64,000 nt of DNA from Bacteroidota bacterium (GTDB lineage Bacteria > Bacteroidota > Bacteroidia > Chitinophagales > Chitinophagaceae), in the NCBI GenBank assembly GCA_018266575.1, contig JAFEAE010000023.1, positions 558,001 through 622,000 of the forward strand, written 5' to 3'. Below are positions 33,658 to 43,010 of the stretch, in pieces; the first letter of the stretch is position 1; each line of letters opens with the position of its first letter. The translations under genes were made by a program, and so were the position numbers. The notes beneath the pieces are model-generated. The model was not told the DNA's origin. It made no database searches and worked only from the letters and a program-made list of their open reading frames with translations.

Positions 33658-35097
33658 CCCAACGCTTCCTTCCAGGCTTACGGCTAACAATTTTTGAGCC
33701 TCCACAGCAAATTCCATAGGTAACTGGTTCATTACTTCTCTTGCAAAACCATTAATGATTAATGCCACTGCTGTTTCTGTATCAATGCCACGTTGATTGC
33801 AATAAAAAATCTGGTCTTCACCGATCTTCGAAGTAGTTGCTTCGTGTTCTACGATCGCTGAATTATTTTTTACTTCGATGTAAGGGAAAGTATGTGCGCC
33901 GCATTTATCACCAAGCAATAATGAATCGCACTGTGAAAAGTTGCGTGCGTTTTCAGCTTTTTTATTTACATGGACCAATCCGCGATAGCTGTTATTACTA
34001 ACGCCTGCAGAAATCCCTTTCGACACGATCCTGCTTTTTGTATTTTTTCCAATGTGCATCATCTTCGTTCCGGTATCTGCCTGCTGATGATGATTGGTAA
34101 CTGCAATGGAATAAAATTCCCCGGTTGAATTATCTCCTTTTAAAATCACGCTTGGATATTTCCAGGTAACTGCAGAACCTGTTTCTACCTGTGTCCATGA
34201 AATTTTAGAATTATTTCCCTGGCAAATTCCTCGTTTGGTAACGAAATTGTAAATGCCGCCTTTCCCATCCTTATCACCCGGATACCAGTTTTGAACAGTT
34301 GAATATTTTATTTCTGCATTTTCTGCAGCGATCAGTTCTACAACAGCCGCGTGTAACTGGTTTTTGTCACGCATTGGTGCAGTGCAACCTTCCAGGTAAC
34401 TTACATAGCTTCCTTCTTCGGCAACAATTAATGTGCGTTCAAATTGCCCGGTGTTTTCTGCGTTGATGCGGAAATATGTAGAAAGCTCCATCGGGCAACG
34501 AACGCCTTTAGGTATATAACAAAATGAACCATCGCTGAACACAGCAGCATTGAGAGCTGAAAAATAATTATCGGTAATAGGCACTACTGTGCCGAGGAAT
34601 TTTTTTATAAGCTCAGGATGCTCCTGGATCGCTTCACTCATCGAGCAGAAAATAATTCCTAGTTCTGCAAGTTGTTCTTTAAATGTAGTACCGATCGAAA
34701 CACTATCAATCACCGCATCAACAGCAACCCCCGTCAAACGTTTTTGTTCATCCAATGAGATCCCGAGTTTTTCAAATGTCCTTCTTAATTCCGGATCGAT
34801 CTCATCCAGGCTTTTTGGTTTTATTTTTTGCTTGGGGGCAGAATAATAAATAATATCCTGGTAATTGATTGGCGGATATTTAATGTTGGCCCATTTCGGT
34901 TCTTCCATTTTCAACCAATGACGATATGCTTTCAACCGCCATTCCAGCATCCACTCCGGCTCATTTTTTTTTGAAGAAATAAAACGGACGATATCTTCTG
35001 TTAATCCTTTCGGTGCTTCATCCGCTTCAATGTTTGTAACAAATCCATACTTGTAATCATTAAGGACGGTCTTCTCTATCGCAGACATCTCATTCAT
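33655..35097 (-). CDS. sufB: Fe-S scaffold protein SufB
   Basis: SufB is the main cluster-assembly scaffold subunit. Its 480 residues carry the expected blocks: ISSKKNEPEWMLEWRLKAY near the start, GVAVDAVIDSVSIGTTFK, ALNAAVFSDGSFCYIPKGV, YLEGCTAPMRDKNQLHAAVVEL (Cys), QNWYPGDKDGKGGIYNFVTKRG and FPYIEVKNNSAIVEHEATTSKIGEDQIFYC. It is the first gene of the suf operon and lies just downstream of a well-formed promoter. The region upstream contains a dyad that may be the operator. Confidence 0.97.
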   Translation of the reverse strand: MNEMSAIEKTVLNDYKYGFVTNIEADEAPKGLTEDIVRFISSKKNEPEWMLEWRLKAYRHWLKMEEPKWANIKYPPINYQDIIYYSAPKQKIKPKSLDEIDPELRRTFEKLGISLDEQKRLTGVAVDAVIDSVSIGTTFKEQLAELGIIFCSMSEAIQEHPELIKKFLGTVVPITDNYFSALNAAVFSDGSFCYIPKGVRCPMELSTYFRINAENTGQFERTLIVAEEGSYVSYLEGCTAPMRDKNQLHAAVVELIAAENAEIKYSTVQNWYPGDKDGKGGIYNFVTKRGICQGNNSKISWTQVETGSAVTWKYPSVILKGDNSTGEFYSIAVTNHHQQADTGTKMMHIGKNTKSRIVSKGISAGVSNNSYRGLVHVNKKAENARNFSQCDSLLLGDKCGAHTFPYIEVKNNSAIVEHEATTSKIGEDQIFYCNQRGIDTETAVALIINGFAREVMNQLPMEFAVEAQKLLAVSLEGSVG

Positions 35098-35119
35098 AAC
35101 AATCTTTCTTATTTATACA

Positions 35120-35145
35120 CAAAAGTACAAATTAGTTTATACAAA
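35120..35145 (-). promoter_or_regulatory. suf operon promoter with a central dyad (candidate Rrf2 operator)
   Basis: On the minus strand a TTTG (35145-35142) and TACTTTTG (35127-35120) form a -33/-7 pair. The start-to-start distance is 18 nt, close to the usual 19 of Bacteroidota promoters. Transcription would start near 35113, 16 nt before the sufB ATG. The dyad GTACAAATTAGTTTATAC (plus strand, 35125-35142) matches its own complement at 14 of 18 positions. It bridges the two boxes, an ideal place for a repressor. The Rrf2 regulator encoded at the far end of the operon is the obvious candidate. Confidence 0.6.
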
Positions 35146-35166
35146 AAGATAGAAATGCTAAAAAAG

Positions 35167-35296
35167 AAGGTTTAAGGTGTAAGGTGTATGGCGTAGGCTG
35201 TATGGCATAAGATATAAAGTGTTAGGCATCGCAAATGTTTCCTTACACGCTACTTCTCAAAACCTTATGCCTTACGCCCTAAACCTTCCACCTTTT
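35167..35296. repeat. Heptamer word array in inverted orientation upstream of the suf promoter
   Basis: The left part (35167-35211 and beyond) consists of degenerate 7-mers such as AAGGTTT, AAGGTGT and ATGGCGT. The right part (35261-35296) has their complement, such as AAACCTT and ACGCCCT. The array lies between the divergent sufB and a small orphan gene and is the longest of its kind in this window. Confidence 0.6.
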
Positions 35297-35313
35297 CCTG
35301 TACCTTTCACCAC

Positions 35314-35679
35314 ATGAATAAGGAATTGTATTTCGATATCAGCTCTGAACAAAGCGGTGGAAGCCTTTTTCGGGTAGAGAAAGATGGAAAGAAATTATTT
35401 TATTACAATCACAGTAGTTACGACGATAATAAAGATGAACTGAAAGTTTTTGAAACCTGGTTCGAAAGTTTTGAAGCATTTTGGAAAGAAGTTACAAAAG
35501 ATAGGAAGTGGTTTTACCTGCATCCATTATTTGTTCACCCGGAGCAACGGAATTTTATTCGTGAAGAGTTGAAAACAGTAAACTGGAATATTCATCCCAA
35601 CAAAAAATGGCAGGAGAGCCATCAACGCCAGTGGAAAAAAGTATTGACCGATCCCGGCGAATATTATTCAAAACAATGA
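35314..35679 (+). CDS. Small orphan protein, rich in aromatic and charged residues
   Basis: This 121-residue protein is predicted to be soluble and cytoplasmic and has no signal or membrane segment. I recognise no domain. It begins MNKELYFDISSEQSGG, contains the motif SFEAFWKEVTKDRKWFYLHP, and ends with a charged, Trp-containing tail (KKWQESHQRQWKKVL). The frame has normal codon use, so it is probably a real gene. It diverges from the suf operon and converges with a second orphan four bases away. It may be a conserved hypothetical of the phylum. Confidence 0.6.
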   Translation: MNKELYFDISSEQSGGSLFRVEKDGKKLFYYNHSSYDDNKDELKVFETWFESFEAFWKEVTKDRKWFYLHPLFVHPEQRNFIREELKTVNWNIHPNKKWQESHQRQWKKVLTDPGEYYSKQ

Positions 35680-35683
35680 CTGG

Positions 35684-35962
35684 TTACAACTCAAAAAAAT
35701 CTTCACTGTACACATAGATCATCGGCCTGCCGATTCCCTGCAAACATTCGTTACATTGTTGTAATAGATGCATGGAAATTTCGGATGCATAATAATCGCC
35801 TTTGTACCAATAGCTGATCATTTTTTCAAGAGCGCCGTATTCATTTACCGACTGGTTTTGCAGCAAAAGCCAGTGCATCCTTGAAATTTCGTCGTCAGGC
35901 AAATGGCTGAAAGTGCCGCTGTTGAGCAATTCCCGCGTAAGATTGATGATCGCATTTTTCAT
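35684..35962 (-). CDS. Small orphan helical protein
   Basis: This 92-residue protein has no signal, membrane helix or domain that I recognise. It is rich in Leu, Glu and Ser, with a likely helical pattern (LTRELLNSGTFSHLPDDEIS, HWLLLQNQSVNEYGALEK). HLLQQCNECLQGIGRPMIYV contains a short C-N-E-C pair that might bind metal, but two Cys alone are weak evidence. It converges with the preceding small gene, four bases apart. Confidence 0.5.
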   Translation of the reverse strand: MKNAIINLTRELLNSGTFSHLPDDEISRMHWLLLQNQSVNEYGALEKMISYWYKGDYYASEISMHLLQQCNECLQGIGRPMIYVYSEDFFEL

Positions 35963-36144
35963 GTTGAATAAATTATAATAGGAAAGTTCTGCGATTACTG
36001 TTACCGCATTATGAATTTTAGGTTAACAGTATATATAGCCGCACAAATGTGTATTTCTTGTGAATGAAATGTAAAACCCAAAAAGCTTTTATGAAAGATT
36101 TTCTTATGGCTTACCTTTAACATTCATTCAAATAATACATACCT

Positions 36145-36837
36145 ATGGTAAAAATCTTTATTGTATTCTTTTCCGGAATGATTGCGCTTTCAATACATAT
36201 CCAGGCGCAGGATACTGCTTATCTTCATCCTGCTACTAACGGTAATGAATGGACGAAACTGTTTAAGGATGATCTGTCCAATGCTATTTTCCCAAAAGGT
36301 GTGTGGAGTGAAAAAGACGGAATAATTACGGCTACCAAAGACGAAGCGTTGTGGAGTGAGAAAGAATACGATGATTTTGTGCTCGATCTTGATTTTAAAA
36401 ATGCTGACGGCACGAACAGCGGAGTGATCGTTCATGCAAGTAATATTGAGGAATGGGTACCTCATTCTGTAGAGATACAAATTGCCGATGATTATTCAGC
36501 ACAATGGAGCAAAGCGCCGCCAGACTGGCAATGTGCCGCCATTTTCGGCCACCAGTCTGCAACAAAACATATTGTAAAAAAACCGGGCGAGTGGAACCAT
36601 TATACTATCACTTGTATTGGCAAAATGATCTGGGTGGTGCTTAACGGTGAATTGGTGAATACCTGCGATATGGGTTTATATAAATCTGCTACAGATAACC
36701 CGGATGGAACAAAAGCACCAAGCTGGTTGAGCAACCCGATGGCAACTTTGCCTTTGCATGGCCATATTGGTTTCCAGGGCAAACATGCCGGGGCACCCAT
36801 CTATTTCAGGAATATCGTGATAAAAGAATTAAAATAA
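36145..36837 (+). CDS. Exported DUF1080 (3-keto-disaccharide hydrolase) domain protein
   Basis: This 230-residue protein has a signal peptide (FFSGMIALSIHIQAQ) and a single DUF1080/Laminin-G-like jelly-roll domain. Signatures are WTKLFKDDLSNAIFPKGVWSEKDGIITATKDE, FKNADGTNSGVIVHAS and NHYTITCIGKMIWVVLNGELVNTCDMG, with GHIGFQGKHAGAPIYFRNIVIKEL at the end. DUF1080 proteins include 3-keto-glucoside hydrolases and sugar-binding proteins. No catalytic residue can be confirmed. The gene is single and followed 76 nt later by an antiporter gene. Confidence 0.88.
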   Translation: MVKIFIVFFSGMIALSIHIQAQDTAYLHPATNGNEWTKLFKDDLSNAIFPKGVWSEKDGIITATKDEALWSEKEYDDFVLDLDFKNADGTNSGVIVHASNIEEWVPHSVEIQIADDYSAQWSKAPPDWQCAAIFGHQSATKHIVKKPGEWNHYTITCIGKMIWVVLNGELVNTCDMGLYKSATDNPDGTKAPSWLSNPMATLPLHGHIGFQGKHAGAPIYFRNIVIKELK

Positions 36838-36913
36838 TTTTCTTCGTTTTCCTGTAGTGCATTGATCGTTGCGTGCTGCGATTTCGAAAACAAAATTTTA
36901 AATTGTAGTACGT

Positions 36914-38500
36914 ATGGCTGATAATTTATTGCTCATCATATCGCTGTTATTTATTGTTTCCATGCTCTCGATGCTAAGTGATAAACTGCGCATTTCCTAT
37001 CCTATTTTTTTGGTAATTGCAGGCTTGCTTATCAGCCTTATTCCCGGAATTCCGAAGATCACTATGGAGCCGGACCTGGTATTCATTATTTTTTTACCTC
37101 CTTTATTATATTCGGCTGCGTGGAATACATCCTGGAAACAATTCTGGCAATTGCGGAGACCTGTAGCAATGCTTGCAATAGGGCTTGTAATTTTTACTGC
37201 AGGTGCAGTTGCATTTATTGCCAATGAAATGATCCCCGATTTTTCGCTGGCGCTTGGCTTTCTGCTTGGAAGCATTGTTTCTCCGCCGGATGCAGTTGCC
37301 GCAACATCTGTGTTGCAAAACCTGAAAGTCCCGAAACGGGTTGTTGCTCTGCTTGAAGGGGAAAGTTTGGTAAACGATGCATCGAGTTTGATCGTATTCC
37401 GGTTTGCATTGACATCGATTTTCACCGGCCAGTTTATATTATGGAAAGCCGGTATCAATTTTTTTATGGTTGCCGGAATGGGTGTGCTCATCGGTTTGGC
37501 AATAGCACATATTGTTTATGCCATTCACCGGTTTTTGCCAACAACACCGAGCATCGATACAGCAATCACGCTTATCTCTCCATATCTTATGTACATTGTT
37601 GCGGAGCATTTTCATTATTCAGGAATACTCGCCGTTGTGAGTGGGGGGCTTTTTCTCAGCTTCCGCTCTACCGATATATTTTCCTATAGTACAAGACTGC
37701 AATCACATAGCGTGTGGGACACGTTAGTATTTATATTAAATGGTGTTGTGTTTATTTTGATCGGTTTGCAATTGCATACCATTATTAATGGTTTGGGAGA
37801 ATATTCATTGACAAGTGCAGTTTTGTATTCAATCATAGTTAGTATAACGGTGATCATTATACGCATTTTATGGGTTTTTCCCGGTGCATACCTTCCGCGT
37901 TTGCTCAGCAAAAAAATACGTGAGAACGAAGAGCGTCCCGGATGGAAATCTGTTTTCATTGTAGGATGGAGTGGAATGCGTGGAGTGGTTTCATTGGCAT
38001 CTGCACTTGCTGTTCCGTTAACATTAACTACAGGCGAAGCATTCCCTCAACGCAACCTCGTTTTGTTCATCACGTTTGTAGTAATATTATTTACATTGGT
38101 GATCCAGGGATTAAGTCTTCCTTTTCTGATAAAATATCTGCAGATCAGGGTGAATGAAAACGAAGCAGAACAGGAACAAGCGATCCGATTGCGGTTAGCA
38201 GCAGCAGTATTAAGTTTTTTGGAATCGGAATATAAGGAAGAAGCTGAAACGATCGACGCGTTCAACCGATTGAAAGCAAGATATGAACGCATGGTAGAAA
38301 TTGCCGGGAACAAATTAATGGAGAAAGAAAGTGAAAGCCAACCTTCATTCTTACCGAAATACCGGCAAATGTTATTGGATGTCGTTGCCGTTAGAAGAAA
38401 GGAATTAGCTGATATCCGCCGCGACCATTTGTACAGTGATGAACTGATCCGGAAAAAAGAATTTGAACTGGACCTTGAAGAAGCCCGCTTAAGGCGATAA
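36914..38500 (+). CDS. CPA1-type Na+/H+ antiporter
   Basis: This 528-residue membrane protein has about 12 hydrophobic helices and a charged C-terminal cytoplasmic tail of about 120 residues. The CPA1 hallmarks are PPLLYSAAW, the SPPDAVAATSVL helix and GESLVNDASSLIVF, in which the N-D pair is typical of electroneutral Na+/H+ exchangers of the NhaP/NHE group. SGMRGVVSLASALAVPL matches the helix-11 Arg region. The C-terminal tail is rich in Glu, Arg and Lys with likely coiled coil. It ends one base from the convergent histidine kinase gene. Confidence 0.93.
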   Translation: MADNLLLIISLLFIVSMLSMLSDKLRISYPIFLVIAGLLISLIPGIPKITMEPDLVFIIFLPPLLYSAAWNTSWKQFWQLRRPVAMLAIGLVIFTAGAVAFIANEMIPDFSLALGFLLGSIVSPPDAVAATSVLQNLKVPKRVVALLEGESLVNDASSLIVFRFALTSIFTGQFILWKAGINFFMVAGMGVLIGLAIAHIVYAIHRFLPTTPSIDTAITLISPYLMYIVAEHFHYSGILAVVSGGLFLSFRSTDIFSYSTRLQSHSVWDTLVFILNGVVFILIGLQLHTIINGLGEYSLTSAVLYSIIVSITVIIIRILWVFPGAYLPRLLSKKIRENEERPGWKSVFIVGWSGMRGVVSLASALAVPLTLTTGEAFPQRNLVLFITFVVILFTLVIQGLSLPFLIKYLQIRVNENEAEQEQAIRLRLAAAVLSFLESEYKEEAETIDAFNRLKARYERMVEIAGNKLMEKESESQPSFLPKYRQMLLDVVAVRRKELADIRRDHLYSDELIRKKEFELDLEEARLRR

Positions 38501-38501
38501 A

Positions 38502-40886
38502 CTAAGCTGCTGTAACTATATCTACATAATGCAAAATAACGCGGTACAGGTCTTCCGGGTTAAAAGGCTTCACAACAATATCAGTAATGCCTGCCGCATA
38601 CGCGTCGCTTTCTACTTCTTTTGGCGTGCTGGCTGTTAATGCGATGATCGGAAGTTTTTCTCCGCGGGCACGTAATTGTTTTGTAGCCTCATATCCATCC
38701 ATTACCGGCATGTGAAGGTCCATTAACACCAACTGGTGTTTGTGAGCATCAAAGGCCATTAACGCTTCCATGCCATTATTTGCTACATCTACCGTTGCAC
38801 CGGATTTTTCTAAAATGGTTTGCGCAACTATTACATTCAGTGGATTATCCTCTACCAATAAAATGGAAAGGCCATTCAGCAGCTGTGCGTTACCGTTAGT
38901 TGCAGGCATATTTTCTTTTTTATTTCCAGCATTTTCAAAACTCACAGGAAAAGTTTGTGTGAAATAAAAACGTGAGCCTTTCTCCGGCTCACTCTCAAGA
39001 TGCAGTGTTGTATTTTGCAACTCCAGTATTTTTTTAGTGATAGCTAACCCCAAACCTGTTCCACCAAAGCTTCTTGATGTAGATGAATCAGCTTGTGTAA
39101 ACCTGTCGAAAACCATTTGCTGTTTTTCCGGCGCAATCCCTATTCCCGTATCTTCCACGCAAACGCTAATATTGGCTTCTGCTGCTTCAATAGAGTTAAC
39201 GGTAATGGATAACCGAACCCACCCTTTCCGGGTAAATTTTATTGCATTGTGTACAAGGTTATTGATCACCTGGCTTGTCCTTGTCGGATCTCCGATTAAT
39301 TTCCTGGTTAGCTTTTCATCAATCGATAGCTGAAGGTCAATTTCTTTTTCTTCCGCAGTATTTCTTAAGCTGGTAATAATATTGCTGCACAACGTTCCCA
39401 GGTCGAAAGGGATATGTTCGAAACTTATCTTCCCTGCCTCGATCTTGTTATAATCGAGGATATTATTTACGATGGATAATAAATTATTTGCGGAGAAATA
39501 TAATACATCGAGGTTTTCTTTCTGGTCTTCGCGAGGTTTTTCCGACAATAATAAATGTGTCATTCCGATCACAGCATTTAACGGTGTTCGGATCTCATGC
39601 GACATTGTAGACAGGAATTCTGATTTTGCTTTCAGTCCCAACTGCGCTTCTTCTTCCGCTTTTTTAAACGAGAGTGCAAAACGTTGTGATAACCCAAGTG
39701 ATTGTAAAAAGAAAAATGCAATGTAACAGCAAAATATCAATGCTTGTGTTTCAGGGATGATCTCGAAATATTGCAGGTTGATCAAAAGAAAGATCAACAT
39801 CATTATTGCAGTGCTTATTAATGTGTATGCAGACCCTGCTTTTTTGTGAAGCGCAGCTTGCACATAGATATAACAGGAATATGCGGTAAACACAAAACAT
39901 CCGATCAGAAATGTATTTAATAAACCAGTAAAAACAGAGGGTGGGGTGAGTATAATTATTGATGAAAACAAAACGCAAAACCCGATGGTTATCTTCATGA
40001 ACAATGCATTCGTGTTTTCAGGATATAATTTCCAGGTATATAAACCAAAGAATGTAACACCTACAGAAAGGCTCAGGTATTCCAGTTTCGTGGAAATAAG
40101 CCAATCAAAATGCGGGAACAAAGAATTGATCACGTAAATATCTGTTCCGATAAGACGATAGCTGTAAACGATGCAGAACAAAGAAAAATAAAGAATGGTC
40201 TTATCATTTTTCCCAAAAAGATATAGCCCTAAGAAAAACAATCCTCCCATGAATAGACATCCGGTGAGCAACAAATCGAATGCAATATCCCGTTGATGAT
40301 TGAGGAAAAGCAAATCACTTCTTCCAATAATTATTTCTTTATATGTTCCGCCTTTTGCATGCCAATAGTTTGCAACCTGCAACAACAATGAAAGTGTGTC
40401 TGATTGCTCGGTGATATTTACAACTTTGGTACACCAGAGTGGCTTTGATTCTTTAGCTGTTCTTCCCGGGCGGCCGTTTTGTGCAACTAATTTTCCGTTC
40501 ACAAAAAATGCATACGAACAGTATACATCCGGAATTTGAAATGCAAGCGCAGGTTTATTTTTAGGTAATAAAACGGTTAGTTTATAAGTAGCGCAACCGT
40601 AGGGCGATGGACGGTTCCCGTGTACAGAATCATTTTTCCAAAGTGAAGGATATTGTATAAATCCGGAATCATCGATAACTGTATCATCAGGAAATAACAA
40701 TTGGTTCCAGTAAAAACTCCACTCACCGCCCAACGTAACAGGCTTGGCTGATAAATCCTGGTTGCGGAGATCAATTATACCTTTTTTTGCTACAGGTTTA
40801 GTTACAGGTTCCTGCCCGGCTGAACATAGTAATGAGGGGAATAGCCAAAGAAGAATTAAGAGGGTTTTCGATAGCGGTCTTTTCAT
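38502..40886 (-). CDS. Hybrid histidine kinase with 7TM sensor and C-terminal receiver
   Basis: This 794-residue protein has a signal, an extracytoplasmic beta-sandwich domain (about 25-180) and about seven transmembrane helices (about 195-390), resembling the 7TMR-DISM type. It continues with HisKA (phospho-His430 in STMSHEIRTPLNAVIGM), a HATPase domain (VINNLVHNAIKFT, VEDTGIGI, GGTGLGLAITKKIL) and a receiver domain with Asp723 in LVLMDLHMPVMDGYEA. It should pass phosphate from His430 to Asp723 and then to an Hpt protein. The Hpt at 199-561 is a possible but unproven partner. The gene converges with the antiporter. Confidence 0.93.
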   Translation of the reverse strand: MKRPLSKTLLILLWLFPSLLCSAGQEPVTKPVAKKGIIDLRNQDLSAKPVTLGGEWSFYWNQLLFPDDTVIDDSGFIQYPSLWKNDSVHGNRPSPYGCATYKLTVLLPKNKPALAFQIPDVYCSYAFFVNGKLVAQNGRPGRTAKESKPLWCTKVVNITEQSDTLSLLLQVANYWHAKGGTYKEIIIGRSDLLFLNHQRDIAFDLLLTGCLFMGGLFFLGLYLFGKNDKTILYFSLFCIVYSYRLIGTDIYVINSLFPHFDWLISTKLEYLSLSVGVTFFGLYTWKLYPENTNALFMKITIGFCVLFSSIIILTPPSVFTGLLNTFLIGCFVFTAYSCYIYVQAALHKKAGSAYTLISTAIMMLIFLLINLQYFEIIPETQALIFCCYIAFFFLQSLGLSQRFALSFKKAEEEAQLGLKAKSEFLSTMSHEIRTPLNAVIGMTHLLLSEKPREDQKENLDVLYFSANNLLSIVNNILDYNKIEAGKISFEHIPFDLGTLCSNIITSLRNTAEEKEIDLQLSIDEKLTRKLIGDPTRTSQVINNLVHNAIKFTRKGWVRLSITVNSIEAAEANISVCVEDTGIGIAPEKQQMVFDRFTQADSSTSRSFGGTGLGLAITKKILELQNTTLHLESEPEKGSRFYFTQTFPVSFENAGNKKENMPATNGNAQLLNGLSILLVEDNPLNVIVAQTILEKSGATVDVANNGMEALMAFDAHKHQLVLMDLHMPVMDGYEATKQLRARGEKLPIIALTASTPKEVESDAYAAGITDIVVKPFNPEDLYRVILHYVDIVTAA

Positions 40887-41103
40887 GAATATTTTTCTAG
40901 GGTCGGATTTCTAAAAATTGATCGGAAATAGAACGTTATTTCAGATATAAAATGATAAAACATTTCTTAAAATCTATACTTCATTTCAGGAAAAAAATGA
41001 ATGATAAATGCAAACCCTTATGCTAAGGAGATTTTTTTATTAGTAAAAGGTAGATAATGGCTTTAGTCGACGGTATAACCATCTAAAATTTACGGGTATC
41101 GAC

Positions 41104-42978
41104 TTATTTCATGTTGTACACATTATCTGATTTATCAGAATCTGGAATATGAAGGCTGCCCAATACCAGTTTCTTTACAATTTTGGCAGAAGTAAAAGGA
41201 ATGCTGATTGCTTTATTCCCGTACTCCCATGCAGAAATATTCCGGTGCAAAAAAATATGTGTGCTATCATCAAAGAAAACAGTGAGGTCTACGGGAACTG
41301 GTTTTGTTCCTTTCATTTCAATAACAGCAGCGTATTCTTTTCCTTTTTTGTGAACATCAGTGATAGCAAGATTTGGTGCGCCATTATCAAAAAACCAACG
41401 TTTCCAGAACCAGTTTAAATTTATGCCCGAGCCTTCGTTCATACAATTAAAAAAATCATATGGCATCGGGTGTTTCCCATTCCACTCATTAATGTAATAA
41501 TGCAATGCTTTTGTAAATAGTTCATCACCCAATAAATCTTTTACAAACAAATATCCTAATGCTGGTTTAGGATAAGAATTATTAAACATAGCTATGCCCG
41601 TTAGCTCTGTTGTTGGGGTTATAACCGGCGGGTCCGCTTCGGTATTTGCCGCTCTTTCATATGCCATCATTCCATAACCGTCCTCAATGCTTGTATCAAT
41701 CATCGGGGAAAGCAGCCATTCGCCAATGGTTGCCCAACCCTCATCCATCCAACCATATTTGGTTTCATTAATGCCCATGTAAAATGGAAACATCGTATGA
41801 AAAATTTCGTGATCGGTCAGTTCAACATCTTCGGCTTTATTTTCAAGTGGGTTGTCGTTTACCATCATCGGGTATTCCATTTGATCAAGTCCATCAAAAA
41901 CAGATTCGTGTGGATAAGGAAAGGGATATTTCGGAAAAACATAACTCATTTTCTCTACTGTTTTTCTGGCATAACCAATCACGTTAAAAAAACTTTTATG
42001 CTTTGGGTTGAATGCTGCATCAACTCTTACCCTTCTTTTAAATGCAGGATCAACAATAAGGCTTGTTGATTGCCATAAATAATGATCGCTTGTAGCAAAA
42101 GCAAAATCAGTTACATTATCTGCTTCAAATTTCCAGGTAGTATTTTGTGGGTTTGTGATATTTCCGTTTTGCAAATCTTCAGCATCAATAATTTTTACAA
42201 CACTGTCGCTTTTTTCCGCGAGATCAATCCTGTCAACATATTTTTCATTAAACACTTCTCGCCTGTTAGTATGGTTTCCTGTTGCCCACACAATATAATT
42301 TACCGGCACGGTAACTGAAACAAAAAAATGGCAGAAGTCATTATAAAATTCCTGCGTGCCGTTGTATGGAAATTTATTCCATCCGTCCACATCATCATAA
42401 ACAGCAACTCGAGGGAAAAAGTAAGCAACGAAGTCGGCGCCGGGTTCAATCTCACCGGTACGTATATGCGAAGTTTTGTTAAGTGTATAAGAATAGGTAA
42501 TCGTAAAAAAAGTGATTTGTTTAGGAAGGATCGGATCAACCGGTAATGCCATATTTGTTCCATCAATAACCGGCTTGTTTACATTACTGTCCTGTCCGTT
42601 GATTTTTATGTTTTCTATCCGGACACCATCGGTAAGATCAGAAGAATCTATTTTTTGTAATTGAATACTTCCCTTTTTATAAAGATTAGGATATAGTTTG
42701 AACCATATTTCCTTTAATGTATCAGGACTATTATTGAAATATTGTATCTCAACGGTACCTGAAAGTTTACGATTATCCGGGTTGAAGTTTACAGCGATAT
42801 TGTAATAGGCTTTATTTTGCCAGTAATTTTTCCCGGGTTTTCCATCGGGAGACCGAGTGCCTTTTGCATAAGACGATTGGATATTTGATGATACAGGCAA
42901 CTGTATTTGAGACAAATTTTTTTCAGACAGGAATAAGAAGATAAGAACAACAATCCTTTTACAATAATTCATATACAA
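41104..42978 (-). CDS. M1-family metallopeptidase (aminopeptidase N-like)
   Basis: This 624-residue exported peptidase has an N-terminal signal and the catalytic zinc motif HEIFH (390-394) followed by Glu413 in MDEGWATIG, the HExxH-x18-E pattern of M1 enzymes. DGLDQMEYPMMVND matches the substrate-binding GxMEN-like block. The N-terminal domain shows the M1 beta-saddle, including GTVEIQYFNNSPDTLKEIWF. It lacks the full C-terminal domain of aminopeptidase N, as do many Bacteroidota members. It is on the minus strand, downstream of the OmpA-like gene and separated by a perfect hairpin. Confidence 0.93.
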   Translation of the reverse strand: MYMNYCKRIVVLIFLFLSEKNLSQIQLPVSSNIQSSYAKGTRSPDGKPGKNYWQNKAYYNIAVNFNPDNRKLSGTVEIQYFNNSPDTLKEIWFKLYPNLYKKGSIQLQKIDSSDLTDGVRIENIKINGQDSNVNKPVIDGTNMALPVDPILPKQITFFTITYSYTLNKTSHIRTGEIEPGADFVAYFFPRVAVYDDVDGWNKFPYNGTQEFYNDFCHFFVSVTVPVNYIVWATGNHTNRREVFNEKYVDRIDLAEKSDSVVKIIDAEDLQNGNITNPQNTTWKFEADNVTDFAFATSDHYLWQSTSLIVDPAFKRRVRVDAAFNPKHKSFFNVIGYARKTVEKMSYVFPKYPFPYPHESVFDGLDQMEYPMMVNDNPLENKAEDVELTDHEIFHTMFPFYMGINETKYGWMDEGWATIGEWLLSPMIDTSIEDGYGMMAYERAANTEADPPVITPTTELTGIAMFNNSYPKPALGYLFVKDLLGDELFTKALHYYINEWNGKHPMPYDFFNCMNEGSGINLNWFWKRWFFDNGAPNLAITDVHKKGKEYAAVIEMKGTKPVPVDLTVFFDDSTHIFLHRNISAWEYGNKAISIPFTSAKIVKKLVLGSLHIPDSDKSDNVYNMK

Positions 42979-43010
42979 CAGTTAATTCAATATATAAATA
43001 TACAGGTGTA

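Noticed and set aside
35167..35296. CRISPR array
   Set aside because: The repeats are 7 nt long, degenerate and contiguous, without unique spacers or cas genes.
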